A stretch of DNA of 64,000 nt. Origin: Cavenderia fasciculata. Taxonomy: Eukaryota; Evosea; Eumycetozoa; Acytosteliales; Cavenderiaceae. Below the pieces are notes generated by a model. The model worked only from the letters and a program-made list of their open reading frames with translations. It did no database searches and was not told where the DNA came from. Below, in pieces: positions 19,905-31,242 of this stretch. Location of the stretch: the NCBI RefSeq assembly GCF_000203815.1, contig NW_004457644.1, forward strand, positions 372,001-436,000, written 5' to 3'. Position numbers and translations under genes: made by a program. Every line of letters starts with the position of its first letter. Position 1 is the stretch's first letter.

Positions 19905-20910
19905 CCGTTTTGATTTGTTGGATGTGGCCCAAAATGGCAACCAAAAAAAGATTCCTTATGATGGAAAAAGACTCAACCTCAACATCCTCAGCCACTGATG
20001 CCAATAACAATAATAAATAATTTACCAACTCTTTCTCTTGTTGGTAGTACTTGTCCAATTAATTGTGATTGACGATGATTATTATTATATGTAATTTAAA
20101 GAAATCTATTCTTTGTCAAACCCAACCCACTTGATAAAAGAATAGAATAATGCGTTTGGTTAGAATAAATAATAATAATAAGTGAAAACTTGATCGATAC
20201 ATACGAGGAAAAGGATAATCTGTGCCAAGTGATTTGGATTTATCTCTGACTCTGTGTTGCAGTAATGCAACCTTTACATCTCTCGAAAAAGTCATCCTGA
20301 TAAAATATTTTACAACATGAGCTCCACACATGACCCTTCAAATTAAAAGATTAAATAATGGTTACAAGATTTAGATAAATCTTTTCAAAAATCTTTATAA
20401 CATCTAATTAATTAAAAAGGTTTAATAATAAAAAACAAATAATAATTTGTAAAAATATAATGTAACATTATTTTTGGTATATGCAACCTTAAAGTTGTGC
20501 AAATGGGTTAGTGTTGTTCCAACGATTGAATTAGTGATATATATCGAGAAAGTCAGTTTAGTTTTCTTTCCAAAAGGCCAGAGTCTCTTTCTTATGATGC
20601 TTTTATTTCTCTTCCTAAAGCAAGTTCAACTCTTTCATCTATTTGCTTGATTTCTTTTGGATAGGCTTTTTTAAATCCAATTCGTTAATCTTCAAGTCCA
20701 TCCTATCTCTGTGTGTGTATCTATCTATCATGTGTCTGCTCTAAAGCAAGTTCAGCTCTTTCAGATAAAAACATCTGTCAAGCCAACCCTAACAAGTTCA
20801 AAAAAAATATCAATAAACATCCCACCCACCTTTGCAAAAGCCAATGAAAAAAAATTTTCAAATTGGGAGAATGAAAAAAAACAAAAAATAAAAAACACAC
20901 ATTCCCCTCT
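19905..20910 (-). other. Region with minus-strand coding-like fragments, no complete gene
   Basis: Two minus-strand bits read like exons. 20331-20205 reads 'MCGAHVVKYFIRMTFSRDVK' followed by about 22 more residues up to a GTATGT donor. 20680-20592 contains 'KKAYPKEIKQIDERVELALG' before a stop. A second copy of the motif ('SERAELALEQTHDR') lies at about 20765-20724. I cannot connect them into one gene. The plus strand at 19905-19998 also stays open ('DVAQNGNQKKIPYDGKRLNL') in another frame. This may be relic sequence left by the rearrangement that duplicated the coactosin promoter. Confidence 0.3.
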
Positions 20911-21030
20911 CACCTAACAACAAAATTCATAATCACTTTATATAAAACCACACAACTTGTAATAGTATCTCTTTTTTGTATTTATATAAATCTATCTTTC
21001 TTTCTATATAACCAACCCACAACATAAAAT
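20911..21030 (+). promoter_or_regulatory. Coactosin promoter and leader
   Basis: A TATA-like 'actttatataaaa' at about 20936-20948 lies some 85 bp before the coactosin ATG. T-rich and 'tttatataaat' sequence and the A-rich leader 'cacaacataaaat' follow directly before the start codon. The same arrangement is conserved in the broken copy at 19216-19353, which marks these elements as the duplicated unit. Confidence 0.55.
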
Positions 21031-21465
21031 ATGGCCGACGTATCAAACCCAGAATTAGGTGAAGCTTACAGAGAAGTCCTTGCTGATGGCAATGACACCA
21101 ACTGGACCCTCTTTGGTTATGAAGGTAACTCTACCATCGTCCTCCAAGGAAAGGGATCTGGCGGTCTTGAAGAGCTCAAGTCCAACCTCCACGACGATCA
21201 AGTCCAATTCGGTTACTTGCGTGTTACCTCTGGTGACTCTGAGTCCAAGCGTGCCAAGTTTGTCCTCATCTCCTGGTGTGGTGAAAAGGTTGGCCCACTC
21301 AAGCGTGCTAAGTTGTCCGTCCACAAGGCCTCTGTCAAGAAGGTCATCCTCAACTTTGCCGTCGAAGTCCACGCTGAAAAGCAAGAAGAATTAGACGAAG
21401 ACGAAATCAACACCAAGGTCCGTAAGGCTTCCGGTGCTGACTACAGTGGTAGCCTCGCCAACTAA
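21031..21465 (+). CDS. coaA: Coactosin (ADF-H domain actin-binding protein)
   Basis: A single exon of 144 aa, the usual coactosin length. The ADF-H domain features are plain: start 'MADVSNPELGEAYREVLADG', 'NDTNWTLFGYEG', 'IVLQGKGSGG', 'RVTSGDSESKRAKFVLISW', 'KVGPLKRAKLSVHKASVKK', and the C-terminal 'IxTKVRKASGADYSG' block of dictyostelid coactosin. Coactosin binds F-actin sides and counteracts capping in the cell cortex. Codons strongly favour C-ending synonyms ('ctc', 'gtc', 'aag'), unlike the FNIP and ankyrin-like genes, which suggests high expression. A TATA-like box sits about 85 bp upstream. A broken duplicate of the 5' end lies 1.7 kb upstream. Confidence 0.95.
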   Translation: MADVSNPELGEAYREVLADGNDTNWTLFGYEGNSTIVLQGKGSGGLEELKSNLHDDQVQFGYLRVTSGDSESKRAKFVLISWCGEKVGPLKRAKLSVHKASVKKVILNFAVEVHAEKQEELDEDEINTKVRKASGADYSGSLAN

Positions 21466-21788
21466 ACAGAGAAAAAAAAGATCTATATATAGTTGCAACA
21501 AAAAGGTGTAAAACTACAAAACAAAAAATAATAATAAAACAATAAATCTGTATTATTTATTTATATATATAAAATGTAATCAAAAAACAAATCAATCAAA
21601 CAATCAAACAAATCTTAAAACTATTGTCTTTGTATTTTATCAACAACATCAAAGTTTGAATATAGTATATGATCATTGTGTGTGTCAGTGGAGAAACATT
21701 GCAATGTCTCTATGTTTATAATATTATTACAATCGTTTATATTTATTATTTATTTGTTTGGGTTTGATCAATGATTATACATTTAGGT
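21466..21788 (+). other. Convergent 3' region between coactosin and copine
   Basis: About 320 bp of AT-rich sequence between two facing stop codons, including A-rich runs after the coactosin stop that could carry polyadenylation signals ('aataaa' at about 21535-21545). No gene is seen. Confidence 0.45.
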
Positions 21789-23902
21789 TTATGGATGAAC
21801 AGCAGGGGAGACTGGACCAATGTATTGTCTTGGTGGATTTGGCATGATGTTCTTTTGTCTCATGTATTTCTAAAAGTAGAAAAAGAGGTAATTAATACAA
21901 TGACTATGTCTATGTCTATGTGTGTGTTATACATACGATAAATTGCTTTGGAATTTCCTTTAGTGTTTCCTTGGCAACATTACCCTTGGCAACAGTCTCT
22001 TCAAATGGAACAAATTGAACAATATCTCTGAAGAGATTGTTTTTAATCTTGTCACCATCCAATTCTTCCATTGACTTGAAGTCACTTCCCTTTCCAACAC
22101 CAACACTATAGGTTAATAAATAAATAAATAGAATGAGATGAGATGATTAATAAAACTGTGTGATTTGAATAAAAGGATTATAGTACTAGTATTCGCATGA
22201 TTTCTTTCTTACATGACAACAGATAATGGTAAATTAGAACCAGTTAAGAGTTTGTTTTTGGTTTCAGTCATGTCACTGATATCACCATCGGTGATAATCA
22301 AAAGAATGGTATACTTTTGGTGAGTTGGGTTGAGGAGACCTTCTTGAGCGGTTTGGAGTGATCTTTCAATAACGTCGGCAAAGTTGGTTGGATAGGAGAG
22401 ACTGATCTTACCAATATTTTGACGATAGATTTGGTGGAGATCAAATACACCGTTGCCTTCCAAACGACCACCTTGGACATCGAATGGGAAACAGTGAGAG
22501 GTGACAGAATTGACAGCACCACCGTATCCATAGATTGGAATCAAGTTGTCAGTGTCATAGGGAGCCAACACCTTACCAATCTCCAAGATGGATTGTTCGT
22601 ATTGGTTAAAGGAACCTTGACCGAGTGTAGCATTGGCATTATTATCAATACGATGCAAGTTACCGGTAGAGTTGGATGCAGTACAGTCGATAGCAACCAT
22701 CAAACCAATTTCACAACCACCATTGATATAGTCCAAAATCGAGTGTGGGAAACGTGTCTTTACAGTCAATCCATTAAAGAATGCAACACCACTGTTCTTG
22801 TACCCAGACTTTGATGTCTTTTTTGGATTAATAATTGGGAATCCTGAATCTTTTGCTGGTGATAATAATACTTCCATTGTTGTCTTTAAAAGAAAAAAAA
22901 GAAAAAAAAAAATTAATATCTTTGAAAAATAAATAATATATATTTCTATTTCTTTGTTTCTATTTCCTTTTGTTTCTTTACATACAGTAAAAGTACCAAT
23001 TAAATCATGAGCAGAGTTCTTATCCCAATCATAAAATTCAAATTTGATTGGACGTTGGAAATTGGCTCCACAAAGTTCATCGGTTGAGAATTTAGCAGTC
23101 TCAAAGAATGGATCCAAGTTTTCCATGATAACCTTGCTTTTATAGACTTCGGTCCAAGTAGCATTATCTTCATTGATTCTTAAAATCTTAAAGTATGGAT
23201 CCGATTTACCAAATAAATCTTTTTTATCCAAACTAAATAAATTAAAAAAAAATATTAATAAAAGAGATATATATATTCATATGATTTGACATACTTTTTA
23301 CAAGATAAAGCAAAAGTAATCTTTTGACCAGTCTTTTGGAAGAATTCAGCACGGATATCAATCATACCACTGAAACTACCAGCTGGAGTGTTGAGGTTGG
23401 CTTCAAGACGACGACCTGGAGCAGAGACGATTTGTCCGAGTGCAATATTGGCAGTACCGATAGTATCGTGCTTTGAGAGCTCCTTGTAAGCCTTTTTAGT
23501 ATCACCATCGACATCGACCACTACAAATGACAATGTTTGAACAAATTCAAAGTAATAATCAACCTTTACAGTCTTTGTAAAGGTTGGGTTAAGGTTATTC
23601 TTGATCTTTTCAGTTTGACCTACTAATTCCCATTGGTCTGGTCCAACATTTTGATAAACTAATACTTGTGGATCTAGAAGAGTAAAGAAATAAAAAGAAA
23701 AGAAAAACAAATAATGAGTGATTAGTATGAGTGTATGAGTGTTTATCGATTCATGTGACGATCGACCCCCACCCCCCCCTCACCTGTCACATGATGCTTT
23801 ATAGAGTAAGTATATACCTGATTTTGATAAAACATCCTTGTTTGCAAGATTTCTACAATTGAATGATAATTCAACGTACAGACGACTCTTTGTGGTTTGC
23901 AT
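21789..23902 (-). CDS. Copine (C2A-C2B-vWA, Ca2+-dependent membrane-binding protein)
   Basis: Six exons in phase: 23902-23818, 23673-23295, 23232-22986, 22883-22213, 22105-21937, 21869-21789 (543 aa, normal copine length). The first C2 domain contains 'YVELSFNCRNLANKDVLSKS'. The second contains 'CKNLDKKDLFGKSDPYFKI' with Asp residues placed for Ca2+ binding, then 'PIKFEFYDWDKNSAHDLIG'. The copine vWA-like domain follows ('GGCEIGLMVAIDCTASN', 'LIPIYGYGG', 'LLIITDGDISD'), and the end is 'PNPPRQYIGP'. Copines bind acidic phospholipids when Ca2+ rises and act in phagocytosis, the contractile vacuole and motility in dictyostelids. Intron 1 contains a C-rich stretch ('cccccacccccccct'), unusual for this DNA. 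Small exons 5 and 6 are supported by phase and family sequence. Confidence 0.92.
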
Positions 23903-24618
23903 GATTATTTGTAGATATCTAAGTTAATTTAAAATGATGGTGAGTTGATTGTTGTTGCATCAACCACCCTTATATTTCATCGTGAATAAAAATATCTAAT
24001 TTTTTGTTTTGGCAGCGGGATCACTTTTTTTTCTCTTTATCGTTGAACGGTTTTGAGCTTGGTTGCTCCTCATAGTTTCCGACACGACTTTATGATCATT
24101 GGACACCAACAATCAGAAAATATCGATGTCTCTGACTTGCAAGAATACTAATATATCTTCATATTTAATTTAATTTAATAAATTATTATTATTGTCACGA
24201 TGAAAAATAAATGAACAAATTGCAATCCATTATTATATCTGTTTTCAAAAAATGTACATTTAAAAAAGTGCAAAGATAATCAGGTCACTCAGCATATTTG
24301 AAAAGATCATCCTTCATTTTATTTTATTTTCTTGACTTGAATTAGTCTCTAAATAATATTCATTGTAAAGGTCAACAGAAAATTCTTTTCAGATGTCTGA
24401 TGTTCGATAGAACGCAATGGAACGATGAACAACTCTATTTTCATCACTGGGAGGGGTATCATCATCATATAAATGGGGTAGAGACATTAATGTTCATCTA
24501 GAGATTTTTGTTTTTTTTTCGTATTCATTGTCTGACACCTTGTCTGTTCACTCACATCATCATCTATTTTCATTAATTATTCATAGATATATAATAATAA
24601 TAATAATAGATAATAAGA
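23903..24618 (+). promoter_or_regulatory. Divergent promoter region copine / sedolisin
   Basis: About 715 bp between two divergent start codons. It is AT-rich with T tracts, and near 24440-24500 there is a purine-rich stretch ('actgggaggggtatcatc', 'tataaatggggtagag') that includes a TATA-like 'tataaat'. No further gene is visible; specific binding sites are not identified. Confidence 0.4.
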
Positions 24619-26923
24619 ATGAGACTTTATTTAGTTTTATTCATAGTATTAGCAATATTTGCTGTATTGTTGATAGAACCAACTCAATCAAAATATCATC
24701 AAGAATTGGGTTGGGAAAAGATAAAGATCAATCCAAATCATTTAGTATATAACCAACATAGAAAGAATGCTATCAATGTAGAGGATGACGATCATGAATT
24801 GACATTCCGTGTATTCCTAAAGCAAAGCAATGTAGATGCATTGGATGCACATGTCAGAATGGTGTCTGACCCCAAATCACCATACTATACTGACTATTGG
24901 TCGATTGAAGAGGTCACCTCCTTTATTCAACCATCACAAAAGACATTTAATGCCGTCGATGCTTGGATCAACAAGCATAACCCAATCAGCACCACCTACC
25001 ACGCCAACAGAGACAGTGTGCTCGTCAAGATGACCAAAAAGAACGTCGAAAAGATGTTTGCTGTCAGAATGGAAAAGTATGTCCACAAGACTGCCCTCCA
25101 ACACGGTGCCATCTATCGTTCAGCAGTTGACCCCATCCTCCCAGGATTTGTCGAAAGTCATGTTGACCTCATCACAGGTATCTCTCATTTCCCAGTCGTC
25201 CAAAACAAGAAACGTGTTGCAAACAAGGCTGGTACTCAGTTGCCACCACCATTCTTGGTCGATGATGAAGATATGTTGGCTTCCTCTGGCAGTTCATCAG
25301 ACGCTCCACAAGGATTGAATATTGTCGGTATCAAGGGATACGGAAATAATTTAAAGGTTATTTTCAACCCATCGTGTTCACCAAGCTGTAAGCCAGGCAA
25401 GACACTTCCAATCACTGTCACCACTCAGATTGTCACCCAAAACAACAATTACTTTAACCCTACCAGCAGTCAATACCAAGTTACTCCAAACTGCACGGTT
25501 GCCAACAATGTCTACACTTGTTTTGCCTTTGTACCATCGCCACTCAACATCCCCATCACCGTGTCCATCACGGATAGCACCGATGCCCAATCGGTATGGC
25601 CATACCAATTCGTGTCGACACCCATCGTGTTGCCACAAGTCATCAAGCAATTGTACGGTATCCCAACCAACTACATTGTCACTAATCAATCGGCCACTCA
25701 ATGTGTCGTCGAGTTTGAACAACAATACTATTCACCAACCGACCTCAACATCTTTTTCGAGCAAATGGGTTTGCCAAGCATTGGCAACCTCGTCAATGTC
25801 ACTGGTTACAATGACGTTACCAACCCAGGTGTTGAAGCATCCCTCGATATTCAATACTTGATGGGTATCTCTACCGGTGCTCCAACCGTTTTCTGGTCCA
25901 TCTATACCAACAGCTCTGCCGAAATTGATGATATCTTGACATGGGAACTCTCAATCAACGCCGATCCCAACCCACCTATTGTCAACTCGCTCTCGTACGG
26001 TATGACTGAAGGAAACGTCGACTATTACCTCGGCCAAGGTTATCTTGTCCGTTCGGATATTGAATTTGCCAAGCTTGCTCTCCGTGGTATCACAGTCATC
26101 ATTGCCTGTGGTGATGCTGGTGCCAGCGATTTGGGTGGACCTCCAATGTCTGCTTCTGATTGCAAGGTTCTCCATGCCGATTGGCCAAGTCAAAGCCCAT
26201 ACGTTGTCGCTGTTGGCTCGACCTACTTCACTCCATTGGCCGAACCAGTCTGCTACCAGACTGCTGGCAACCCAGCCTCTATCGACTGTACACACAACCC
26301 AGTCGGTGAGATTTCAGTCTCTGTAGACAATGGTATGCTCTGGACCACTGGTGGTGGTATCTCCAACACCTCTTCTCGTCCATGGTACCAAGAAGCCGTT
26401 GTCAATGGTTATTTCGATGAATTGTCTGATCGTGGTCTTTTACCACCATCCTCTTTTTACAATGCTTCCGGTCGTTCATACCCTGATGTTGCCACTGTAG
26501 GTCATAACCTTTGGGTCATCAACAATGGTGAATGGCTTAGTGTTGATGGTACTAGTGCTAGTGTAAGTAAAAAAAAACAAATCTAATTTCTAAATCAAAT
26601 TTGAATCTAATTTAATTTTTAATTTCCTTTTTTTTTTTTATTAGGCACCAATTTATGCAGGTTTAGTTACCATTTTAAATGATATTAGATTAAATGCTGG
26701 ATTAAAACAAGTTGGTTTCATGAATCCACTTTTATATCAAATTGCAGCTGAACATCCAGAAGCTTTCTATGATGTCACTGTTGGTAACAATCGTTGTGGT
26801 GTCACTGGATTTGATCCAACTTGTTGCACATATGGTTGGAATGCTTTACCAGGTTACGATCAAACTTCAGGTCTTGGTCGTCCAAACATGGAAGTTTTAA
26901 TGAAACTTATTCTTGAATATTAA
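24619..26923 (+). CDS. Sedolisin/TPP1-like lysosomal serine-carboxyl peptidase
   Basis: Two exons in phase: 24619-26562 and 26645-26923 (740 aa). A signal peptide ('MRLYLVLFIVLAIFAVLLIE') precedes a pro-kumamolisin-type activation domain (~30-200: 'SPYYTDYWSIEEV', 'HADRxx...TTYHANRDSVLV'-like). A non-catalytic insert of about 120 residues follows, and then the S53 catalytic domain. The triad is visible: Glu406 and Asp410 in 'GVEASLDIQYLMG', and Ser646 in 'DGTSASAP' across the intron. The oxyanion Asp499 is in 'ACGDAGASD'. The C-terminal 'GYDQTSGLGRPN' fits the Ca2+ site region. The family removes tripeptides from protein N-termini in acidic compartments, here probably phagosomes and lysosomes. 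Confidence 0.93.
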
Positions 26924-27078
26924 ATCAAATTAAAACACAAATCAAATCATTTTCTCCATTAAATTATAGTAGTTTAGTTCTAGTTTTAAAAAAAAAGAAT
27001 AAATAAATAAATTTAATATTTTTAAAAATCAATTAATTTAATTAATAGAAAGGGATCTTTAATCTATTTTATTATTGT

Positions 27079-29258
27079 TTAATAATATGGTTCATCAAAC
27101 ATTGATTGCCAATCATCAATTTCTATTTCTTGTTCTGGTTCTATTATTACATTTTGAGATAATAAATAAAGTTCAATTTTCTCTATTGCTGTTAATGAAT
27201 CACTATCATTATTATCATTTTCATTATTATTATCAGTTGGTTGTTGTTGACTTTGTTGTTGAAATTGTAATTGTAATTCTTTTTATATTTTAATAAATAA
27301 TATCTAAATATATGATTTGAAGTGGAAGAAATTAAATTTCTAAGGGTACCATAGTCTAATTTAAATTTGTTGTGTGTCAAGAGATAATTGAGGATTGAAA
27401 TGTTGGCGTATTTGTCGAGTGATTCGAGAAAGGTAGTTACTTGTTTGGTGATGACAGTCGATGATAAGAGTGTAAAAAACATATCGACGGTTGGAAGGTT
27501 ACCCACTGCAAGTGCCATACCAAGCTCTGTACAACTATCCAAAGTTAGACAAGAATTATTGAATGATTTAACATCCAATTGTATTGCCCAATTGATAACA
27601 TCTCTGTTTTTGTTGAGCAATACATTTTGATAGAAATATTTGGTAATAACTGTTTTCTTAAAGGCTGCCAGTGGTTTGCTTGATTGTTGTACCAGCGAGT
27701 TGTATATCAATATACAAAAGTTTAATCCACGGTATCGAACTGCAAGGTAAAAGTCGGCGGTTGACAAGACTACTTTAATGTCATTGATCATCCATTGCAA
27801 GATATCAAAACATTCGTATTTGATAATCTCTTTGATGATATCAGAACGCACTCGGTCGTTGCCAAAACAGTTTGGGTATTCCTTTCGGAATCCCTTGACC
27901 AATTCCAACGACTTGCTACGAATAATGTCAAAGAGATTGATGGATTGTCGGTATTTGTAGAGTCGATCCGAAAAGTGGTCTGGCTTGAGCGCAGAGATTG
28001 TCTTGGTGTCAGAGTTTTGTCGTTTGGCAGATTTGGCACGTGTGTATATGTACAGTGCCACATCACCTCTATCTTCACCAGTTGCAAAGTTGACCATCTT
28101 TGGCGTACATAGATGCATGTCGTCGGTCAGTTCGAGAATTTCAAAGTATCGATTGACAATGGCCAACTCGATACTCTTTTGTGAGATGGACAGTGGGTAT
28201 TTCTTCATCCACGTCTTTGGAAACTTTTCATATGCATAGCGAATCATTTCGTACTCGTTGTTTAGACACGCCATATCGAGTAGCTCGAAACTTCTGTGTA
28301 CGTTGTAGCTGTCGTATCCGTCACGACCCTCTTTGGTCATCTTGGCCAATGTCCAATCGACTATTTCCTTGTTACCACTTGCAAGTGCACATTCCAACGA
28401 ACTAAACCAGTCTTCGCGAATCAGCTTGTTTCGTTCGGCAACAATCATGAGGTCGAGTGACCCCTGCATCGTCCAGTATGAACGCGACTTGATGTTGTGT
28501 CGTCCCTCTTTGATGACATGATTGAGACACTCTAAATCGTAGCGTACCGGTTTCTCAGTCTCTGCCTGTGACATTGGTATCTTGTAGGATGGTGGCAAGA
28601 TAGACATAATCTCCTTCAACATCCCAATGTTGCCATGATGCATCACATCAGATAGACATTGTCTGAGATCGGCATCATTTCCTCCAAGGTATGCGTCGGT
28701 TGGTCTGAGTAGATACGTCAACTCTTTTGATGGTGATGCAACCAATGTTCGGTAGACACGCCATGAATGAAAGAATTGGTATTGTCCAGCCAACCCCAGC
28801 AACTCGAGAATCTCATCAAACTCTTGTCTTGATTGTCCAAATAGTCGAGGTAGATGATCCAACGCCGGAATGGTCAAGTTGATACCCTTGACACCAAAAC
28901 GCTTGAGTTTAGATAGAAATAGTTGTTTATAGTTGTTTAGAAACATCCATTCTGCACTAATGTAGTCATTGTAACGATGTCGTCTTGAAAGTGTATGGTT
29001 ATTAATCACCGACGATGCAACCGATGTATGAGCATTGAGATCAAAGTTTAATGAAAATGATGTAGATGATGATGAAGATGTTGTATTACTAGATTGACTT
29101 GCACCACTATTCTCGAATCTTAGAATCTTGTCATGTATCTCTTTGATTGACGGTACTATCTTTGTAAATAACAAGTATTTGTTACATATTACACTTTTTA
29201 TAATTCTATCTTTACTACTCATACTAATAATACTATTACTACTAGTATTATCTGTCAT
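27079..29258 (-). CDS. Ankyrin-like dictyostelid family protein, with a frame break near the 3' end
   Basis: A single exon starting at ATG 29258. The N-terminus ('DRIIKSVICNKYLLFTKI') resembles the start of the family member at 36.5 kb. The protein is mostly helical repeat material with ankyrin-like units ('ALASGNKEIVDWTLAKM', 'IVNRYFEILELTDDM', 'AVGNLPTVDMFF'). Uninterrupted, the frame runs to 27192, but the last ~35 residues are an unlikely K/I/M-rich string. Adding one A to the T5/A5 run at 27280-27284 switches to a frame that continues to a TAA at 27079 with a normal acidic, Q-rich tail ('TAIEKIELYLLSQNVI', 'EIDDWQSMFDEPYY'). The real C-terminus is therefore probably at 27079. The function of the family is unknown; a protein-binding scaffold is inferred. 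Confidence 0.7.
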
Positions 29259-29486
29259 TGTTATTTATATAAATATATATTTATATCATTGTGTGTATTG
29301 AATGTGTGAGTGCTTGTAATCAATGAAAATCTAATATTGGAAAAAACAAAGAATAAAGAATATATTTCTTTATTTATTTATTTATTTTTTAAAAGAGATA
29401 GATAGGATTATTAATTTACAATTGAGTAGTGAGTATAGAGATACATATATATATAAATATTAAAATATACAATTATATATTATTAA

Positions 29487-31118
29487 TTATGATTTAGGAA
29501 AATTATTAAATTTTGAATCAATTTCTTTTAAATGTTCGATGGCAAGCTTTGGATTACTACCAAATCCTTGTAATCTATAGGATACAGGTGAAATGAAATT
29601 ATACCATAACATTTTATAAAGATATGGATCTTCCTTTTGAATCTTGTCAAAGTCTGGTAGACATTTAATCTGTTTGGCAAGATCCTCTGAAAATTCTACG
29701 GTATTACCATGTGGCCATTGTTTACGTGGTCGATCTGATCTAATTCTCTGTTCTTCAGCTATACCAATGTCAAATTCCTCTTTGGTTGGATAGTCTAGAC
29801 CGTCTTTACCAGTAAATACCATGGTTGCCCATCTAGATTGAAGCTCAGACAATCCGAAAAAGGGACCTTTAAAAATACCTACAAATGCAATACCACGCTT
29901 CCCTGGACAAAATACAGTCTTGTGTAATAGTACTGCTTGAAACCCATCATTGGGATCGTATTGTAAAGCATCCAACATGTCTTGATCAAAGAATGGAAAG
30001 GTCAGTTTGTACCCAGTAGATATGTAGAGATGGTCGATTTGGTCTTCGACAGACCCATCTTTAAATTTGATTGATCGTCGTCCAGTCTCTTTATCGACGA
30101 TGGCATAGTCTACGTCAGAGTATTTCATCACTATCTTTCCTTGTTCGACCAATTCAACAAACCGATCAGTGATGGCTCCGTATAAGTGGTCTGTCGGTTC
30201 ACCATCGACGCGTACCGACGGGATGGTCTGTTGATGCCCAAATAGTTTTGAAAAGTTAGTATACTTTGCTTTGTTTTGATCTTGTACCGTTTTATAGTGT
30301 GATCGTAACATGTGATCGCCATTGCGAGTGAAGAAGTTAATGTCTAGTGGACGGATGGGTGCTATGCCGTCCTTGGAGAATGAGCGCTTCATGTACCACG
30401 GACGGTGTCGTGTAACCATCACAATCTGTCCGACTGTCGATGCTAGGTCGACGGCAATCTCGCACCCACTGTACGATCCACCAACCATCACAATCTTTTT
30501 GTTACGTAGTGCTTCATCGGGATGTTTGTAGTGTCGCACATACGACACACCATCCTTACCAAACACACTTTCCAGTTGACCTATATTCGATGGTTGATCA
30601 CATTGACTAAAATAACCCGATGCAATAATAACATAATCATACTCTTCCTTGTTGTAGATATTATTATTACTATTATTAATATTATTTTTGTTATTATTAG
30701 TCCACTCTATAGTCCACTTTTCAGTAATATTGTCTTGGTGTACTCTAGTGACAGTGCATTCAAACTTGATGCATTGAGGGTATACTTCAAAGTGAGTTGC
30801 ATAGTCTTTGAGGTATGCTTGCACTTCTTTACCCGATGGGAAGAGGTCTTCAGCGGCGGGCTTTGTCTTCCACGGGTAGTCAGAGTACATGCAGCTATAG
30901 TACGACAAGTTAGTCTTCATTGAATCCCAAGTGTATCCATCCTTTTCATTCCATACACCTCCAATGTCATCATTACGTTCAAATACTGTTGGTACCAGTC
31001 CGCACTCTATAGCTGCTTTGGCTGTTGTCAACCCACTGACTCCTCCTCCAACTATACCTACACTCTTCTTCTTCTTCCTTTCATCTGATCTATCTGATGT
31101 TGTACAATTTGAATTCAT
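29487..31118 (-). CDS. Flavin-containing monooxygenase (FMO family)
   Basis: A single exon of 543 aa. The FAD-binding Rossmann motif 'VGIVGGGVSGLTTAKAA' lies at about residues 20-36, with 'FERNDDIGGVW' after it as in FMOs. The NADPH-binding motif 'IVMVGGSYSGCEIAVDLA' lies near residue 210, and 'SYVRHYKHPDEAL' sits where the FMO fingerprint FxGxxxHxxxY/F is expected. FMOs oxygenate soft nucleophiles (N, S) of small molecules using NADPH and O2. No clear membrane anchor is seen at the C-terminus. The start is divergent from the ankyrin-like gene at 31243, with only ~125 bp between the two ATGs. Confidence 0.9.
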   Translation of the reverse strand: MNSNCTTSDRSDERKKKKSVGIVGGGVSGLTTAKAAIECGLVPTVFERNDDIGGVWNEKDGYTWDSMKTNLSYYSCMYSDYPWKTKPAAEDLFPSGKEVQAYLKDYATHFEVYPQCIKFECTVTRVHQDNITEKWTIEWTNNNKNNINNSNNNIYNKEEYDYVIIASGYFSQCDQPSNIGQLESVFGKDGVSYVRHYKHPDEALRNKKIVMVGGSYSGCEIAVDLASTVGQIVMVTRHRPWYMKRSFSKDGIAPIRPLDINFFTRNGDHMLRSHYKTVQDQNKAKYTNFSKLFGHQQTIPSVRVDGEPTDHLYGAITDRFVELVEQGKIVMKYSDVDYAIVDKETGRRSIKFKDGSVEDQIDHLYISTGYKLTFPFFDQDMLDALQYDPNDGFQAVLLHKTVFCPGKRGIAFVGIFKGPFFGLSELQSRWATMVFTGKDGLDYPTKEEFDIGIAEEQRIRSDRPRKQWPHGNTVEFSEDLAKQIKCLPDFDKIQKEDPYLYKMLWYNFISPVSYRLQGFGSNPKLAIEHLKEIDSKFNNFPKS

Positions 31119-31242
31119 AGTATATTTATTATTAATAATAATAATGTGATTAAAAAAGACAGAGTTGATAAGTTTTTAAAGCACTCCACAGACATCAACA
31201 ACCGCAGCATTGTCAGGGGCATTGTCAAATGCTAATTGGCCA

